NCBI GenBank assembly: GCA_041748655.1
Contig: JBGTCV010000057.1
Coordinates: 62,001-126,000, forward strand
Length of the DNA: 64,000 nt
Source: Leptofilum sp041748655
GTDB taxonomy: Bacteria > Chloroflexota > Anaerolineae > Promineifilales > Promineifilaceae
Direction: 5' to 3'
Part shown: positions 17,169 to 25,988 of the stretch, one piece after another
Position numbering within the stretch: position 1 is the stretch's first letter
Layout: each line of letters starts with the position of its first letter
The notes under the pieces: generated by a model
Told to the model about the DNA's origin: nothing
The model's database searches: none
What the model saw: the letters and a program-made list of their open reading frames with translations, nothing else
Translations under genes and position numbers: made by a program

Positions 17169-17288
17169 TCAATCCCCCTGCCCCCACGGAACGGAATCGT
17201 GCGAAAATGGCTCGTGTCCATTTACACCGTGCAAAAGGTAGATGAGCAGAAACAGCAAAACAATGAGCAGAAATTTTGCCTGAGTCAT
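17169..17288 (-). CDS. Possible 39-aa small membrane or secreted peptide
   Basis: The ATG at 17288 (preceded by another ATG) has TTGGAGAG just upstream. The product begins MTQAKFLLIVLLFLLIYLLH, a basic start and one uninterrupted hydrophobic helix, followed by a polar tail (HEPFSHDSVPWGQGD). The strong ribosome site and signal-like N-terminus argue for a real small protein; there is no homology that I can name and chance cannot be excluded. Confidence 0.35.
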   Translation of the reverse strand: MTQAKFLLIVLLFLLIYLLHGVNGHEPFSHDSVPWGQGD

Positions 17289-17412
17289 CATCTCTCCAAT
17301 TTATCGATTTAATATCAAACTTCCAGTTTGCAAAGAGAATGTCGAGTTACAGTATTATATACGTAGGGACGCAGAGGCAAGATATAAAGTGGATATAAAC
17401 CAGCGAGAGGAA

Positions 17413-17455
17413 GCTTAACGCCCTCTGGTGATCAATCTACCAGAGGGCGTTAAGC
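17413..17455. terminator. 17-bp perfect inverted repeat
   Basis: GCTTAACGCCCTCTGGT (17413-17429) pairs perfectly with 17439-17455 across a 9-base loop. It lies downstream of the FecR-type gene. There is no T run, so it may be a processing or rho-assisted end, or an intergenic repeat. Confidence 0.55.
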
Positions 17456-17500
17456 CAATGGAAAGAGCAGAAGAAGCTAACTATCAATCAGTGTCATCGG

Positions 17501-19981
17501 TTACGGGCAGGGGCCTAAAGTATCTCCATGACCGCTGTGAGCATTCACCCAGGCAGGCCAATCAACCGTGATGGTGTGGCGGGCGCTGGGATTGCCGGGG
17601 GGATAGTGGCAAATGGTTACTCGTCCTCCCGGGTCGCCACCCTGATTCCCGCCAGAACCCGTGTTGGAACCAGAATCTGTAACATTCACAATAATCTGAA
17701 TGACCACAATATGCGTCACCAGAGTCACATCACCCGTCAGGCAGATTTGCACGGAGATGATGCTGTTGGGCACCAGCGTCCCTTCAATCTGCACGTCATC
17801 ACCCAGCGTGAGTGTAGGCCAGTTGACCAGCGTAATTTGGGTTCCGTTAACAACTGTGACGCGGGTATGAACTGTAAAGCAGCCGGTTGTCGGGGGAAGC
17901 AACTGCCGTATCCACACAATCTCCCACATGCCGTCCACCGTCAACCGGGCAGCAACCTCCACCAGGATCCCCACCACCAGCCCTTCAGCCAACTGCGCGT
18001 CGTCTGCAGCGATGAGTGCAATGCCGTTTACCACCCAGGGATCCATGCTTTCGAGAATGCCCGTAAAGCGGATGATCGTCTCATCGGTCAATGCCTCGTC
18101 CAGCAGCTTGATCTCCCTGGCCAGCCAGGTGCCGTCGGGCAAAATGACGCCTTCTACCTTCACCAGGCTGCCGGGGACAACGGCCGTATCAACTTCCGTC
18201 CATTCATCTGTGACCAAAGCAATACCAGCCACCACCCACGGATCTATCGTTTCTACCAGGCCGGTAAACTCAAACGCTGCGGCGCCATCATCACCCGCTT
18301 TAATTTCGCTGGCCAGCCAGACTCCTTCTGGCGTAATGATGCCCTCAACCTTAACAATATCACCCACGGCCGGGCTGTTTTTGATCTCGGTACTGTCGTC
18401 TACCGCCACAGCAATTCCAGAAATCTGCCACAGCTCAGAGGCTATGGCCTGCACCACACCCGTGAACTCAAACGGCATGCCGTCTACCACAAGCAGCTGA
18501 ATCTGCTGCGCCAGCAAGGTACCATCTGCCCGGATCACGCCCGTCACCCGCACCCAATCATCCAGTTCAATGGCGGGATCAACGGCCGTATCTTCATTTA
18601 CCTGAACAACAACAGCGCCCAATGACCATTGCTCGGGGCCAATTTCGGTGACAACGGCCGTTAACGAAAACAGATTCTGCGGCAGCTCACGCATCAGCAC
18701 GATAAGGTCAGCCACCTTGCTGCCATCGTCCAGCAGATGTCCCTGCACCGTCACCCAGTCTCCCACCTGCGGATTGCCCACAATGACGGTTTGATCATGT
18801 GTGGCAAAGGTTTGCCCGCCAATGGCCCAGGTTTCGCCGATTGCCGTCACTTCCCCTTGCCCATTCACCTGAAAAACAGGCGCGGCGGGCGGCGCGTCTG
18901 CCAAAATGGTGCTCAGCTGACCGGCCAACACAGAAACCGTCACGTTAATGCTGGTGACATCGACCCGCCCTTCCAGCACGCTGTACCGGCTGGTTAAGTC
19001 CGGCAAAACTAAAACGTGAAAGGTCGTGCCACGGGCGACGCCCGTACCGGAAGGTGATTGCACCTCATAGCGAGAGCCACCGTCGTTGCGGAACTGCACA
19101 TCGTGGGTGCTGTCGCCGCGCCATTGGCTGAGCACCACGGTGCGGAAGCCCTCTCCCTGGCGCTGCGCGTTGAGCGTGTCGATAGAAAGCTCGCTGTCTG
19201 GGCCAATTTTGGCCACGCTGCCGTCAAAAAAGGTGAGGGAGGCGCTGGAAAGCGCTCCCGTGCGCACCCGGCTGCCGGCCACCACACTGCTGAGATAGCT
19301 CACCTGCTGCCAGCTGCCGTCCGGTTCCTGTACAGAAACCACCCCTTGCAGATCGCCTAAAACGGCCGTTTGCGGCCCAACTTGCAGCGGATCAACCAGA
19401 ATTGGCAGGTAAAGTCGGAAACCCGGATCATCTTCAACGGCCGCAACGTCGGTTCCTGAGCTGTCTGTGGCTTCAGCGGCAGAGGGTGAGATGGTATCCT
19501 CAGCAAAATCCTCGCTGTCTGGACCAAACAACCGATCCCATAGAGAATCATTTGTAGATTCATTTTCTTGTTCTTGTTGTGTCGGAGACGTTTCGTCCTG
19601 CTCAGCCACTGTCGCAGAGGTGTCTGCCCCGCGATTCAGCAGGCTGCCGAGGAAGAGGACAAGCAGTACGGCGGCAACGGCCGTTACGCCCCAGGCCAAC
19701 GCCTGATGACTGCGCCACCAGGCCAGCAAAGCCGCCAGCCAACCTGTAGCTGGTGGCGGCGCTGCGATTGCCTGCTGCTGGGCAGCGCGAACGGCCGCGG
19801 CGCGATGGGCCACGACGGCCGTTTCGCTCGGCTCAGGCAGCGTCACCTGCTTCAACTCTGCCGCCACTGCCAGAATAAAGGCTGTCTCATCCGGTAACTC
19901 TGTCAAAGCATCGTCCAGCGGCTCGCCTGCTTCCAATTGCACTAAATGCGCTTGTAATAAATCGTCTAATTCGTTCATCAT
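17501..19981 (-). CDS. FecR-domain anti-sigma-like membrane protein with DUF5666 repeats
   Basis: About 827 residues. A cytosolic N-terminus (LDDLLQAHLVQLEAGEPLDDAL, of the kind that binds ECF sigma factors) precedes one membrane helix near residues 100-118. A Ser/Glu-rich linker leads to a FecR domain (~205-360; GSRVRTGALSSASLTFFDGS, SGTGVARGTTFHVLV). Then come at least five repeated OB-like DUF5666 modules of about 65 residues each (VKVEGVILPDGTWLAREI and close variants), and a C-terminal motif CHYPPGNPSARHTI..GDTLGPCP with cysteines. It lies 33 bases after the ECF sigma gene, so it probably holds or releases that sigma factor in response to an extracellular signal. Confidence 0.85.
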   Translation of the reverse strand: MMNELDDLLQAHLVQLEAGEPLDDALTELPDETAFILAVAAELKQVTLPEPSETAVVAHRAAAVRAAQQQAIAAPPPATGWLAALLAWWRSHQALAWGVTAVAAVLLVLFLGSLLNRGADTSATVAEQDETSPTQQEQENESTNDSLWDRLFGPDSEDFAEDTISPSAAEATDSSGTDVAAVEDDPGFRLYLPILVDPLQVGPQTAVLGDLQGVVSVQEPDGSWQQVSYLSSVVAGSRVRTGALSSASLTFFDGSVAKIGPDSELSIDTLNAQRQGEGFRTVVLSQWRGDSTHDVQFRNDGGSRYEVQSPSGTGVARGTTFHVLVLPDLTSRYSVLEGRVDVTSINVTVSVLAGQLSTILADAPPAAPVFQVNGQGEVTAIGETWAIGGQTFATHDQTVIVGNPQVGDWVTVQGHLLDDGSKVADLIVLMRELPQNLFSLTAVVTEIGPEQWSLGAVVVQVNEDTAVDPAIELDDWVRVTGVIRADGTLLAQQIQLLVVDGMPFEFTGVVQAIASELWQISGIAVAVDDSTEIKNSPAVGDIVKVEGIITPEGVWLASEIKAGDDGAAAFEFTGLVETIDPWVVAGIALVTDEWTEVDTAVVPGSLVKVEGVILPDGTWLAREIKLLDEALTDETIIRFTGILESMDPWVVNGIALIAADDAQLAEGLVVGILVEVAARLTVDGMWEIVWIRQLLPPTTGCFTVHTRVTVVNGTQITLVNWPTLTLGDDVQIEGTLVPNSIISVQICLTGDVTLVTHIVVIQIIVNVTDSGSNTGSGGNQGGDPGGRVTICHYPPGNPSARHTITVDWPAWVNAHSGHGDTLGPCP

Positions 19982-20014
19982 TTTTCCCAATTTCCAATCT
20001 GCCTGTGGCAGACG

Positions 20015-20575
20015 CTATAGTTCGGCATGAATAAGTGAGGCCCGCATGATTTTCAAGCCGCGATGCTGCATGGCTTTGACGGCGGAGAGGCTGCGTTCCA
20101 TGGCAACGGCCGTTTCCTGAAGCGGCAGCCCCACTAAAAAGCGCAAAACAATCACCTGGCGCTGCTCCGGCACTAATGTTTCCAGCGCCGCGTGCAGTGC
20201 TTTGCTGGTCATTTGCCGCTCCACCTGCTGCACTGGATTTTGCTCCGGGTGCACCTGGGTCGTCACCGCTTCCAGCGGTGCCAGCTCCTTGCCGTTTGCC
20301 ACCCGGAAATGATCCATTGTCAAGTTGTAGGCAATACGAAACAGCCAGGCACGGAACGGCACGCCAGTTGGCTGAAAGGTGGGCAAATGGCTCACCATGC
20401 GGGTGAACAGCTCGCCTGCCAAATCTTCAGCCTGCTGGCGCTGACCCACACGGGCAAAAAAGTAATGAAACATTGAACGATAATGTTTATCGAACAGTTG
20501 CCCCACTGCCTCTGCGTCACCTGCCTGCGCCTGAGCAACCAGCTTTAAATCGTCTTCCTGCGTGTGTTTATCCAT
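20015..20575 (-). CDS. ECF-type RNA polymerase sigma factor
   Basis: 186 residues. Region 2 (about 25-92) has FDKHYRSMFHYFFARVG, the DLAGELFTRM helix that binds core polymerase, and FRAWLFRIAYNLTMDHFR. Region 4 (about 125-180) has LVPEQRQVIVLRFLVGLPLQETA and a helix-turn-helix ending in AVKAMQHRGLKIM. It is paired in one operon with the FecR-domain membrane protein; the target regulon is unknown. Confidence 0.93.
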   Translation of the reverse strand: MDKHTQEDDLKLVAQAQAGDAEAVGQLFDKHYRSMFHYFFARVGQRQQAEDLAGELFTRMVSHLPTFQPTGVPFRAWLFRIAYNLTMDHFRVANGKELAPLEAVTTQVHPEQNPVQQVERQMTSKALHAALETLVPEQRQVIVLRFLVGLPLQETAVAMERSLSAVKAMQHRGLKIMRASLIHAEL

Positions 20576-20800
20576 AGTTCGCTTTTACATTTAATTTAAT
20601 TTTTGAGCAACGTCACTACCAAGAGTAACGGCAGATCGCCCAAAAGGATGCAAATTGGTTCTAAAGCGTAGCAAAACCAGCTAAATGATGAACGGAAAGT
20701 TGCCGCGTCTCTGTGTTGTGTCACAATCATGTTGTTAGACAGTAATCAGGTGATGACAAAATTACCCAATTACTCAATTACTTTCTCCAGGAGACACAAT

Positions 20801-21460
20801 ATGGACCGCACATCCGTCGATAAACTATTAACCACCACCCGCTCCGTGCGCAAACGGCTCGATTTAGACCGCCCCGTACCGCCTGAAATCATCGAAGAAT
20901 GTCTCGAAATTGCCATCCAGGCTCCTACGGGCGGCAACTCGCAGGGCTGGCACTTCATGGTTGTTACCGATGAAGCCAAAAAAGTACAGATTGGCGAACT
21001 GTACAAACAATCGTTCTTCATTTATGCCCGCTCCAACCAGGAACAGACAGGGAGCCGGGGTAATCGGGAGCATGATGTCGATCAGCAGGGGCGGGTGGTG
21101 AAATCGGCCGTTTATCTGGCGCAAAACATGCACAAAGTGCCGGTGATGGTCATCCCCTGCATCGAGGGGCGGGTGGAGACGTTAGGGCCGATGGCTCAAG
21201 CGGGGCTGTATGGCTCCATTTTGCCCGCTGCCTGGTCGTTTATGTTTGCCCTGCGGGCGCGAGGGCTGGGGGCAGCCTGGACAACGCTGCATCTGCGCTA
21301 CGAACACGAAATCGCCGAAATTTTGGGCATCCCCAGCCACATCACCCAGGCGGCGCTGCTGCCGGTGGCCTACTACACGGGCGACGATTTCCAACCGGCT
21401 AAACGAGTGCCAGCCAGGCAAGTCACCTCATGGAACGGCTGGGGCAGTAAGCGGGAATAA
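20801..21460 (+). CDS. Nitroreductase-family oxidoreductase
   Basis: 219 residues from the ATG at 20801 (CCAGGAGAC 7 bases upstream); a longer frame crosses a family A repeat and is not credible. The FMN-binding N-terminus TTRSVRKRLDLDRPVP and APTGGNSQGWHF are those of the nitroreductase fold, with the C-terminal LGAAWTTLHL and a flavin-contacting LGIP segment. NAD(P)H-dependent reduction is expected; the natural substrate is unknown. Single gene with repeats on both sides. Confidence 0.88.
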   Translation: MDRTSVDKLLTTTRSVRKRLDLDRPVPPEIIEECLEIAIQAPTGGNSQGWHFMVVTDEAKKVQIGELYKQSFFIYARSNQEQTGSRGNREHDVDQQGRVVKSAVYLAQNMHKVPVMVIPCIEGRVETLGPMAQAGLYGSILPAAWSFMFALRARGLGAAWTTLHLRYEHEIAEILGIPSHITQAALLPVAYYTGDDFQPAKRVPARQVTSWNGWGSKRE

Positions 21461-21463
21461 GTT

Positions 21464-21675
21464 TCGCAGATTCACGCAGATTAAAGGCAAAAAATCATAG
21501 CTTGGGGATAAATCCCCAGGCTATGATGGAAAACGTTGCCAAAGCACGTTAAAAACTGGCCTATGAACCTGCTTTTGTGTAAGCGTTCAGCCTCTCTGGA
21601 AACTTTTGAAGTTTGCAGCATCAAATGACGATGCTTCCAGAGACGCAAACTTCAAAAGTCTGAACGGTTACCTTA
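21464..21675. repeat. Family E fragment and a large inverted repeat
   Basis: CGCAGATTCACGCAGATT (21466-21483) belongs to family E. Further on, ACTTTTGAAGTTTGC (21602-21616) pairs perfectly with GCAAACTTCAAAAGT (21645-21659), with a nested GCATC/GATGC. No gene is visible; the structure separates two convergent genes. Confidence 0.7.
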
Positions 21676-21721
21676 ACAGCAGGTTTTTTATCTCAGCCTC
21701 CGGTTTCAACCGGGAGTAACA

Positions 21722-22300
21722 TTATTCCAGTGAATTGAGGAAGCGGCTAATATCTCCCTCGTCCCAATTATTCTGGCTGCCAATAATCATCAGCATGCCT
21801 GGATTGCCGCTTTTAGCCTCAAAAACGCCAATGATTTGCCGAATACGATTGCCCTGGTCATCGGAGCCTTCGTAGGTGGCCAGGGTAGCATCTGCCCCGT
21901 TGATCGTCACATCTTCACTGCCCACAAACTCCAGGCTGACGTTTTGTGAACCAGATTGATTGGCAAAAGCATCCCGCATTTGCTGCTGCATCTGCGCCTC
22001 ATCCTGTGCCAGGGCAGAAGGGAATTCGGCCAGCATAATCGTTGATTGTTCATCCCTGGCAGAGATGAAGGCCATGCGGAAGCCAAGGATGTTCATAGCG
22101 CCTTGCTCCTCATAGCCAGAGGGCAGGTCATAATCAATAATCGATCTTGCCACTTCGGCTGCCTTGTCGGGATCATCCATGCTGCCTGCCAAATTGGCAA
22201 ACATGCGGGGTAATACAACGGCCGCTACGATGCCAATCAGGCAGCAAATGCCCACAATCCCGGCAATAATGCCGACAACAATTTTTGTATTCCGACTCAT
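21722..22300 (-). CDS. Membrane-anchored protein of unknown function (192 aa)
   Basis: One N-terminal membrane helix (residues about 7-30, VVGIIAGIVGICCLIGIVAA) anchors an extracytoplasmic domain with alternating strands (LPSGYEEQGAMNILGFRMAFIS, STIMLAEFPSA, VTINGADATLATYEGSD, MLMIIGSQNNW). The layout resembles the small anchored domains common in Chloroflexota with a strand-rich globular part. I do not recognise a family. It faces divergently away from the DAHP synthase gene. Confidence 0.6.
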   Translation of the reverse strand: MSRNTKIVVGIIAGIVGICCLIGIVAAVVLPRMFANLAGSMDDPDKAAEVARSIIDYDLPSGYEEQGAMNILGFRMAFISARDEQSTIMLAEFPSALAQDEAQMQQQMRDAFANQSGSQNVSLEFVGSEDVTINGADATLATYEGSDDQGNRIRQIIGVFEAKSGNPGMLMIIGSQNNWDEGDISRFLNSLE

Positions 22301-22456
22301 TAAAAATCCTCCATATTTTAGGAAATGGCAAACGGCCGAACCGCACCATTATGTAAACTAAATAATTACCTTGAAGCTGTCACCTGGTATTAAAGACCGT
22401 CATCCCTGTTTTTGTCAACCGTGCTGGGTCTATTGGATGAACGGCCGTTACAAAAA

Positions 22457-22486
22457 TTGACCCTGGCCGTAAAAGTTTAGTATAAT
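22457..22486 (+). promoter_or_regulatory. Sigma-70 promoter of the DAHP synthase gene
   Basis: TTGACC (22457-22462), 18 bases, then a perfect TATAAT (22481-22486). It lies about 70 bases before the likely GTG start, just after a copy of the palindrome. Confidence 0.8.
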
Positions 22487-22554
22487 TCGTTCAAAATATT
22501 TTGAAAGTTGCGTGTGCTCACCCAAATAGGCACACCATCAATACAAGGATTATT

Positions 22555-23391
22555 GTGAACACCTTGCCTGATTTTCAAACAAATACAACGATGAATACGG
22601 CCGTTGCCTCCAAACCTGTTCCCATTACGCCAGATTTTGCCGTGGGTAGCAGCAATGTTGTGCTCATGGCTGGCCCCTGCTCTGTAGAAAGCTATGCTCA
22701 AACCCGCGCCGCTGCCGAAGCAGTAGCTCGCGTGGGCGGGCGGGTGCTGCGTGGCGGTGCGTTTAAGCCCCGCACCGCGCCAGACAGCTTTCATGGTTTA
22801 GGGCTGGAAGGGTTGGAAATTTTACGCGACGTGGCCGACGAGTTTGGCCTGCTGGTCATCACCGAGGCGCTGGCGGTGGAACATGTGCCGCTGGTGGCCC
22901 GCTTCGCCGACATTATTCAGCTGGGCAGCCGCAACATGCAGCATTACCCGCTCCTCTGGGCCGTGGGCGAGCTGGACAAGCCAGTGCTGCTCAAGCGCGG
23001 TTTTATGTCAACTATTGACGAATGGCTCAAGGCAGCTGAACATATCAGCAGCCGGGGCAACCAGAACATTATTTTGTGTGAACGAGGCATTCGCACTTTT
23101 GAGACGGCCACGCGCAACACGCTAGATACAAACGGCATCGCCCTGGCCAAACAGCTGAGCCCCTACCCCGTCATAGCCGATCCCAGCCACGCCACCGGGC
23201 GGGCCGACCTGGTACTGCCCGCCGCCCGCGCTGCCCTCGCCGCCGGGGCCGATGGCCTGCTGGTGGAGTTCCATCCTGACCCGGCCAACGCCCTTTCTGA
23301 CGGCCAACAATCGCTGCCGCTGAGTGAACTGCCTCATTTTGTGGAAGAGATGAGGAAGATTACGGCCGTTTTCAACCGAAACTTCACTTAG
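22555..23391 (+). CDS. aroF: 3-deoxy-7-phosphoheptulonate synthase (type I-beta)
   Basis: About 278 residues if started at the GTG at 22555 (AAGGAT upstream); the ATG at 22591 is the alternative. The class I-beta motifs are complete: AGPCSVES, LRGGAFKPRT, VITEAL, QLGSRNMQ, LLKRGFMST, ERGIRTFE and ADPSHATGR, which supply the PEP, erythrose-4-phosphate and metal ligands. It catalyses the first step of the shikimate pathway in the cytosol. There is no fused regulatory ACT or chorismate mutase domain. A tryptophan gene (trpB) lies 3 kb downstream on the other strand. Confidence 0.94.
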   Translation: MNTLPDFQTNTTMNTAVASKPVPITPDFAVGSSNVVLMAGPCSVESYAQTRAAAEAVARVGGRVLRGGAFKPRTAPDSFHGLGLEGLEILRDVADEFGLLVITEALAVEHVPLVARFADIIQLGSRNMQHYPLLWAVGELDKPVLLKRGFMSTIDEWLKAAEHISSRGNQNIILCERGIRTFETATRNTLDTNGIALAKQLSPYPVIADPSHATGRADLVLPAARAALAAGADGLLVEFHPDPANALSDGQQSLPLSELPHFVEEMRKITAVFNRNFT

Positions 23392-23399
23392 TAAGCGCC

Positions 23400-23855
23400 A
23401 TGTTCGATACGCTTTTTAACCTGGGCTACCTTGGGCTTTTCCTCATCAGCTTTTTGGGCGCTACCATGGTGCCACTCGCTACGGAAGTGTTTGTCATCGG
23501 CATGGCTCGCCTGGAATACAACATCTGGTGGGTAATGATCACCGCCACGATGGGTGGCTTTGTCGGCAATCTCGTTAATTATTACGTGGGGCAAAAAGGC
23601 ACAGATTTTGTGTTATCCCGCTACATCAAAATCGACGAAAAAACGTGGGACAGGGCCGAAAAAACGTTTCAAAAATATGGGGTCGTTGCCCTCTTCTTTT
23701 CCTGGCTGCCCATTGTGGGCGACCCGCTAACCATTGTGGCGGGTGCGTTTCACACCAAAATGACGGTATTTACCTTCTGGGTCATTTCGGGCAAATTTCT
23801 GCGCTATATTGTTTTGCTAGGTTTAGCCAACCGAATATTAGATGCACTGGTTTGA
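23400..23855 (+). CDS. YqaA-type DedA/VTT-domain membrane protein
   Basis: 151 residues, four or five membrane segments. The VTT (SNARE-associated) core is present: FLGATMVPLATEVFVIGMA, GGFVGNLVNYYVGQKG, and the conserved helix FFSWLPIVGDPLTIVAGAFH with the Pro-x-x-Gly-Asp pattern of YqaA. DedA relatives move lipids across the membrane or affect proton-driven transport. It starts 8 bases after aroF and is probably co-transcribed with it. Confidence 0.85.
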   Translation: MFDTLFNLGYLGLFLISFLGATMVPLATEVFVIGMARLEYNIWWVMITATMGGFVGNLVNYYVGQKGTDFVLSRYIKIDEKTWDRAEKTFQKYGVVALFFSWLPIVGDPLTIVAGAFHTKMTVFTFWVISGKFLRYIVLLGLANRILDALV

Positions 23856-23916
23856 GCAACGGCCGTTTCTTTTCCGCTATAATCCCCTCAACAAATCCAC
23901 AACAAGGAGAAAACTC

Positions 23917-24792
23917 GTGAAATTTATCGATCTCACCATTCCCCTGGGCATCGGCACCCCGCCCTGGCCCACTTATGAACCCCTTCAGGTGAAATATTTC
24001 AAGCGCCTCGCCCCCAACGGGGCCAACGGGCAGGTTGTTACCCACAGCAACCACGTGGGCACCCACCTGGACGGCGAAATTCATTTCTACACCCCTGGCA
24101 AAGATATTGCCCAGCTCGACTTCAACTTCCTGGCAGGCGAAGCCGCCATTGTTGACCTGAGCGACGTCTGCGGCGATTACGACGTGTACACCCCGGCCAT
24201 GATCGAAGAGCGGGTCGAAGTGCGCGAAGGGGATATCCTCATCATCCACACGGGCTACCATCATTTTGGCTGGGACCAGCCATACGGCAACGAGGTGCGC
24301 TACATGGTGATGCATCCCGGCCCAGATGCCCGCTTTGCCCAATGGTGCATCGACAAAAAGATCAAGTGGATTGGCGTGGACTGCGGCAGCGCCGACCATC
24401 CAATGAACACCAAAATCCGTGACTGGATGCCCGCCCAGGCCGAAGATGCCGACGCCCATTTCCAGAAAAAGTATGGCAAGCCGCTGACGGACTATTTCAC
24501 CAAAGAGATGTACCAGATGATGCATCTGTGGCTGTTCGACAAAGGGATCATCCATGCAGAATGCGTGGGCGGCGATATTGATCTGCTGGTGAACCGGCGG
24601 GTGCCGGTGGGCTGCTTCCCCTGGCGCTTTGTGGATGGCGAAGCCAGCATTGCCCGCATCGTGGCGATGGTGGACGACGACGAATACGAGGAGCTGATGG
24701 CCAAAAAGGCCACCATGCCCAAAACAAAGTTCGGCGACTGCTACGACCCGGTTCATATAGAACGGCTGGGTGGCCGCGGCTCGGTTTATTGA
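23917..24792 (+). CDS. Cyclase-family metal-dependent hydrolase (kynurenine formamidase-like)
   Basis: 291 residues from the GTG at 23917 (AAGGAGA 6 bases before it). The cyclase motif is seen as HSNHVGTHLDGEIHF (H-x-G-T-H-x-D-x-x-x-H), which binds two metals in kynurenine formamidase and isatin hydrolase; IIHTGYHHFGW and GVDCGSADHPMN line the other side of the site. The substrate is likely a small amide or lactone. It is followed by a TetR gene in the same direction with its own promoter, so this pair may be a small inducible unit. Confidence 0.85.
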   Translation: MKFIDLTIPLGIGTPPWPTYEPLQVKYFKRLAPNGANGQVVTHSNHVGTHLDGEIHFYTPGKDIAQLDFNFLAGEAAIVDLSDVCGDYDVYTPAMIEERVEVREGDILIIHTGYHHFGWDQPYGNEVRYMVMHPGPDARFAQWCIDKKIKWIGVDCGSADHPMNTKIRDWMPAQAEDADAHFQKKYGKPLTDYFTKEMYQMMHLWLFDKGIIHAECVGGDIDLLVNRRVPVGCFPWRFVDGEASIARIVAMVDDDEYEELMAKKATMPKTKFGDCYDPVHIERLGGRGSVY

Positions 24793-24803
24793 TTTTTTGC
24801 CCG

Positions 24804-24826
24804 TTGACAACATACTATACAGTATG
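24804..24826 (+). promoter_or_regulatory. Promoter with overlapping palindromic operator
   Basis: TTGACA (24804-24809) is followed directly by CATACT-ATAC-AGTATG (24811-24826), six-base inverted arms sitting between the -35 and -10 positions. This is a typical place for autorepression by the TetR protein encoded just downstream. Confidence 0.6.
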
Positions 24827-24869
24827 GTACAGTTCCGCGCGGCAAAACATACGAGAAGATATGGTTCTG

Positions 24870-25418
24870 ATGGCAAGAAAAACAAAACGAGACTGGTTTG
24901 TGGTGAGTGTGCAGATTTTGCGAGAGGCAGGGCCGCAAGGGCTAACGATTGATGCATTATGTCAAGCATTGCAGATGACCAAAGGCTCTTTTTATCACCA
25001 CTTTGGCAGCTACAACGGGTTTAAGGAGCAGTTTCTGGCATTCTACGAGCAGGAGGGAACGCTGGACATTATTACCCAGCTGGCCGATCTACCCACTCCA
25101 AAAGAAAAGCTGCACCAACTTTTAGCCATTGTGGTGAATTATTCAACCAGGCTGCCGGAAAATCCGGAGGTGGCGATGCGGGCGTGGGCTCTGCAGGATA
25201 CGGCCGTTGCCCAAACCCAAGCTCGCATAGACGGCCGTCGCCGCCAATACTTGCAAGAGTTAGGCGCACAGATCACCGGAGATGTCGCCCAGGCAGCCAC
25301 GCTGGCCAATTTGCTGTACGCCGTGCTGGTGGGCAGTGAACAGATGCAGCCGCCCATCGTCGGCGCAAGTTTGCAGAGATTGTTTGATGAATGCCTGCGA
25401 CTTTACAATCTGAGGTAG
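24870..25418 (+). CDS. TetR/AcrR-family transcriptional regulator
   Basis: 182 residues. The TetR helix-turn-helix lies near the N-terminus: GLTIDALCQALQMTKGSFYHHFGS. The C-terminal ligand domain has the usual all-helical character and no recognisable specificity. Two in-frame ATGs (24861, 24870) compete for the GAGAAG site; 24870 gives the better spacing. The palindrome in its own promoter suggests autoregulation. It probably controls the neighbouring cyclase-family or DUF2867 genes. Confidence 0.9.
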   Translation: MARKTKRDWFVVSVQILREAGPQGLTIDALCQALQMTKGSFYHHFGSYNGFKEQFLAFYEQEGTLDIITQLADLPTPKEKLHQLLAIVVNYSTRLPENPEVAMRAWALQDTAVAQTQARIDGRRRQYLQELGAQITGDVAQAATLANLLYAVLVGSEQMQPPIVGASLQRLFDECLRLYNLR

Positions 25419-25462
25419 CCGCGCTTTCTTAGCGCGAAAAATGCGATTGGAGAAAATGCAAA

Positions 25463-25984
25463 ATGAAAACGGATGATTTGTTTACGGCCGTTCCCAACCT
25501 TAATGAGCTCAGACAAACCGCCAACCATGTTGACATAAAAACAATTGAGGGGAATGTTTCCTTGCGCCAATTTATTGCCGGAATGTTCTCCTACTCGCCT
25601 GCGTGGTTAAAATTTTTGTACGGCGTGCGCTGGTTTTTTGTCCGCTTGTTGGGCATGAAGCAAGAGAGTGTACCCGGCGGCTTGAGCATGACACCAGAAG
25701 ATGTCTCATTTGTAACAGGCACACCGGCTACATTTTTCACTGTGCAGATGGCCGAGGAACATCGCTACTGGTTTGCCGCAGCCAGCGAATCACACCTGAC
25801 GGCACATTTGGGGGTGGTGGTTGAAGCAGGCAAGCTAAACCGTTTTCATGTGCTGACGATTGTGCATTACCATCGCTGGACCGGGCCGGTGTACTTTAAT
25901 GCGATACGGCCGTTCCACCACCTCGTCGTCCGGCAAATGATGAAAGCGGGTGTGAGCCAGCCGCTGCACCTGCAAAAAGCGTAA
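25463..25984 (+). CDS. DUF2867-like protein
   Basis: 173 residues; TTGGAG lies 12 bases before the ATG. The second half fits DUF2867: FVTGTPATFFTVQMAEEHRYWFAAASESHLTAHLGVVVE and VHYHRWTGPVYFNAIRPFHHLVVRQMM. Such domains are often fused to NAD-binding epimerase-like proteins; here it stands alone. No catalytic residues are known. It follows the TetR gene after 44 bases and may belong to its regulon. Confidence 0.75.
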   Translation: MKTDDLFTAVPNLNELRQTANHVDIKTIEGNVSLRQFIAGMFSYSPAWLKFLYGVRWFFVRLLGMKQESVPGGLSMTPEDVSFVTGTPATFFTVQMAEEHRYWFAAASESHLTAHLGVVVEAGKLNRFHVLTIVHYHRWTGPVYFNAIRPFHHLVVRQMMKAGVSQPLHLQKA

Positions 25985-25988
25985 AGCT

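Noticed and set aside
23782..24969. Long antisense open frame opposite the cyclase-family gene
   Set aside because: Shadow of a GC-rich gene; the sense strand has complete family motifs.
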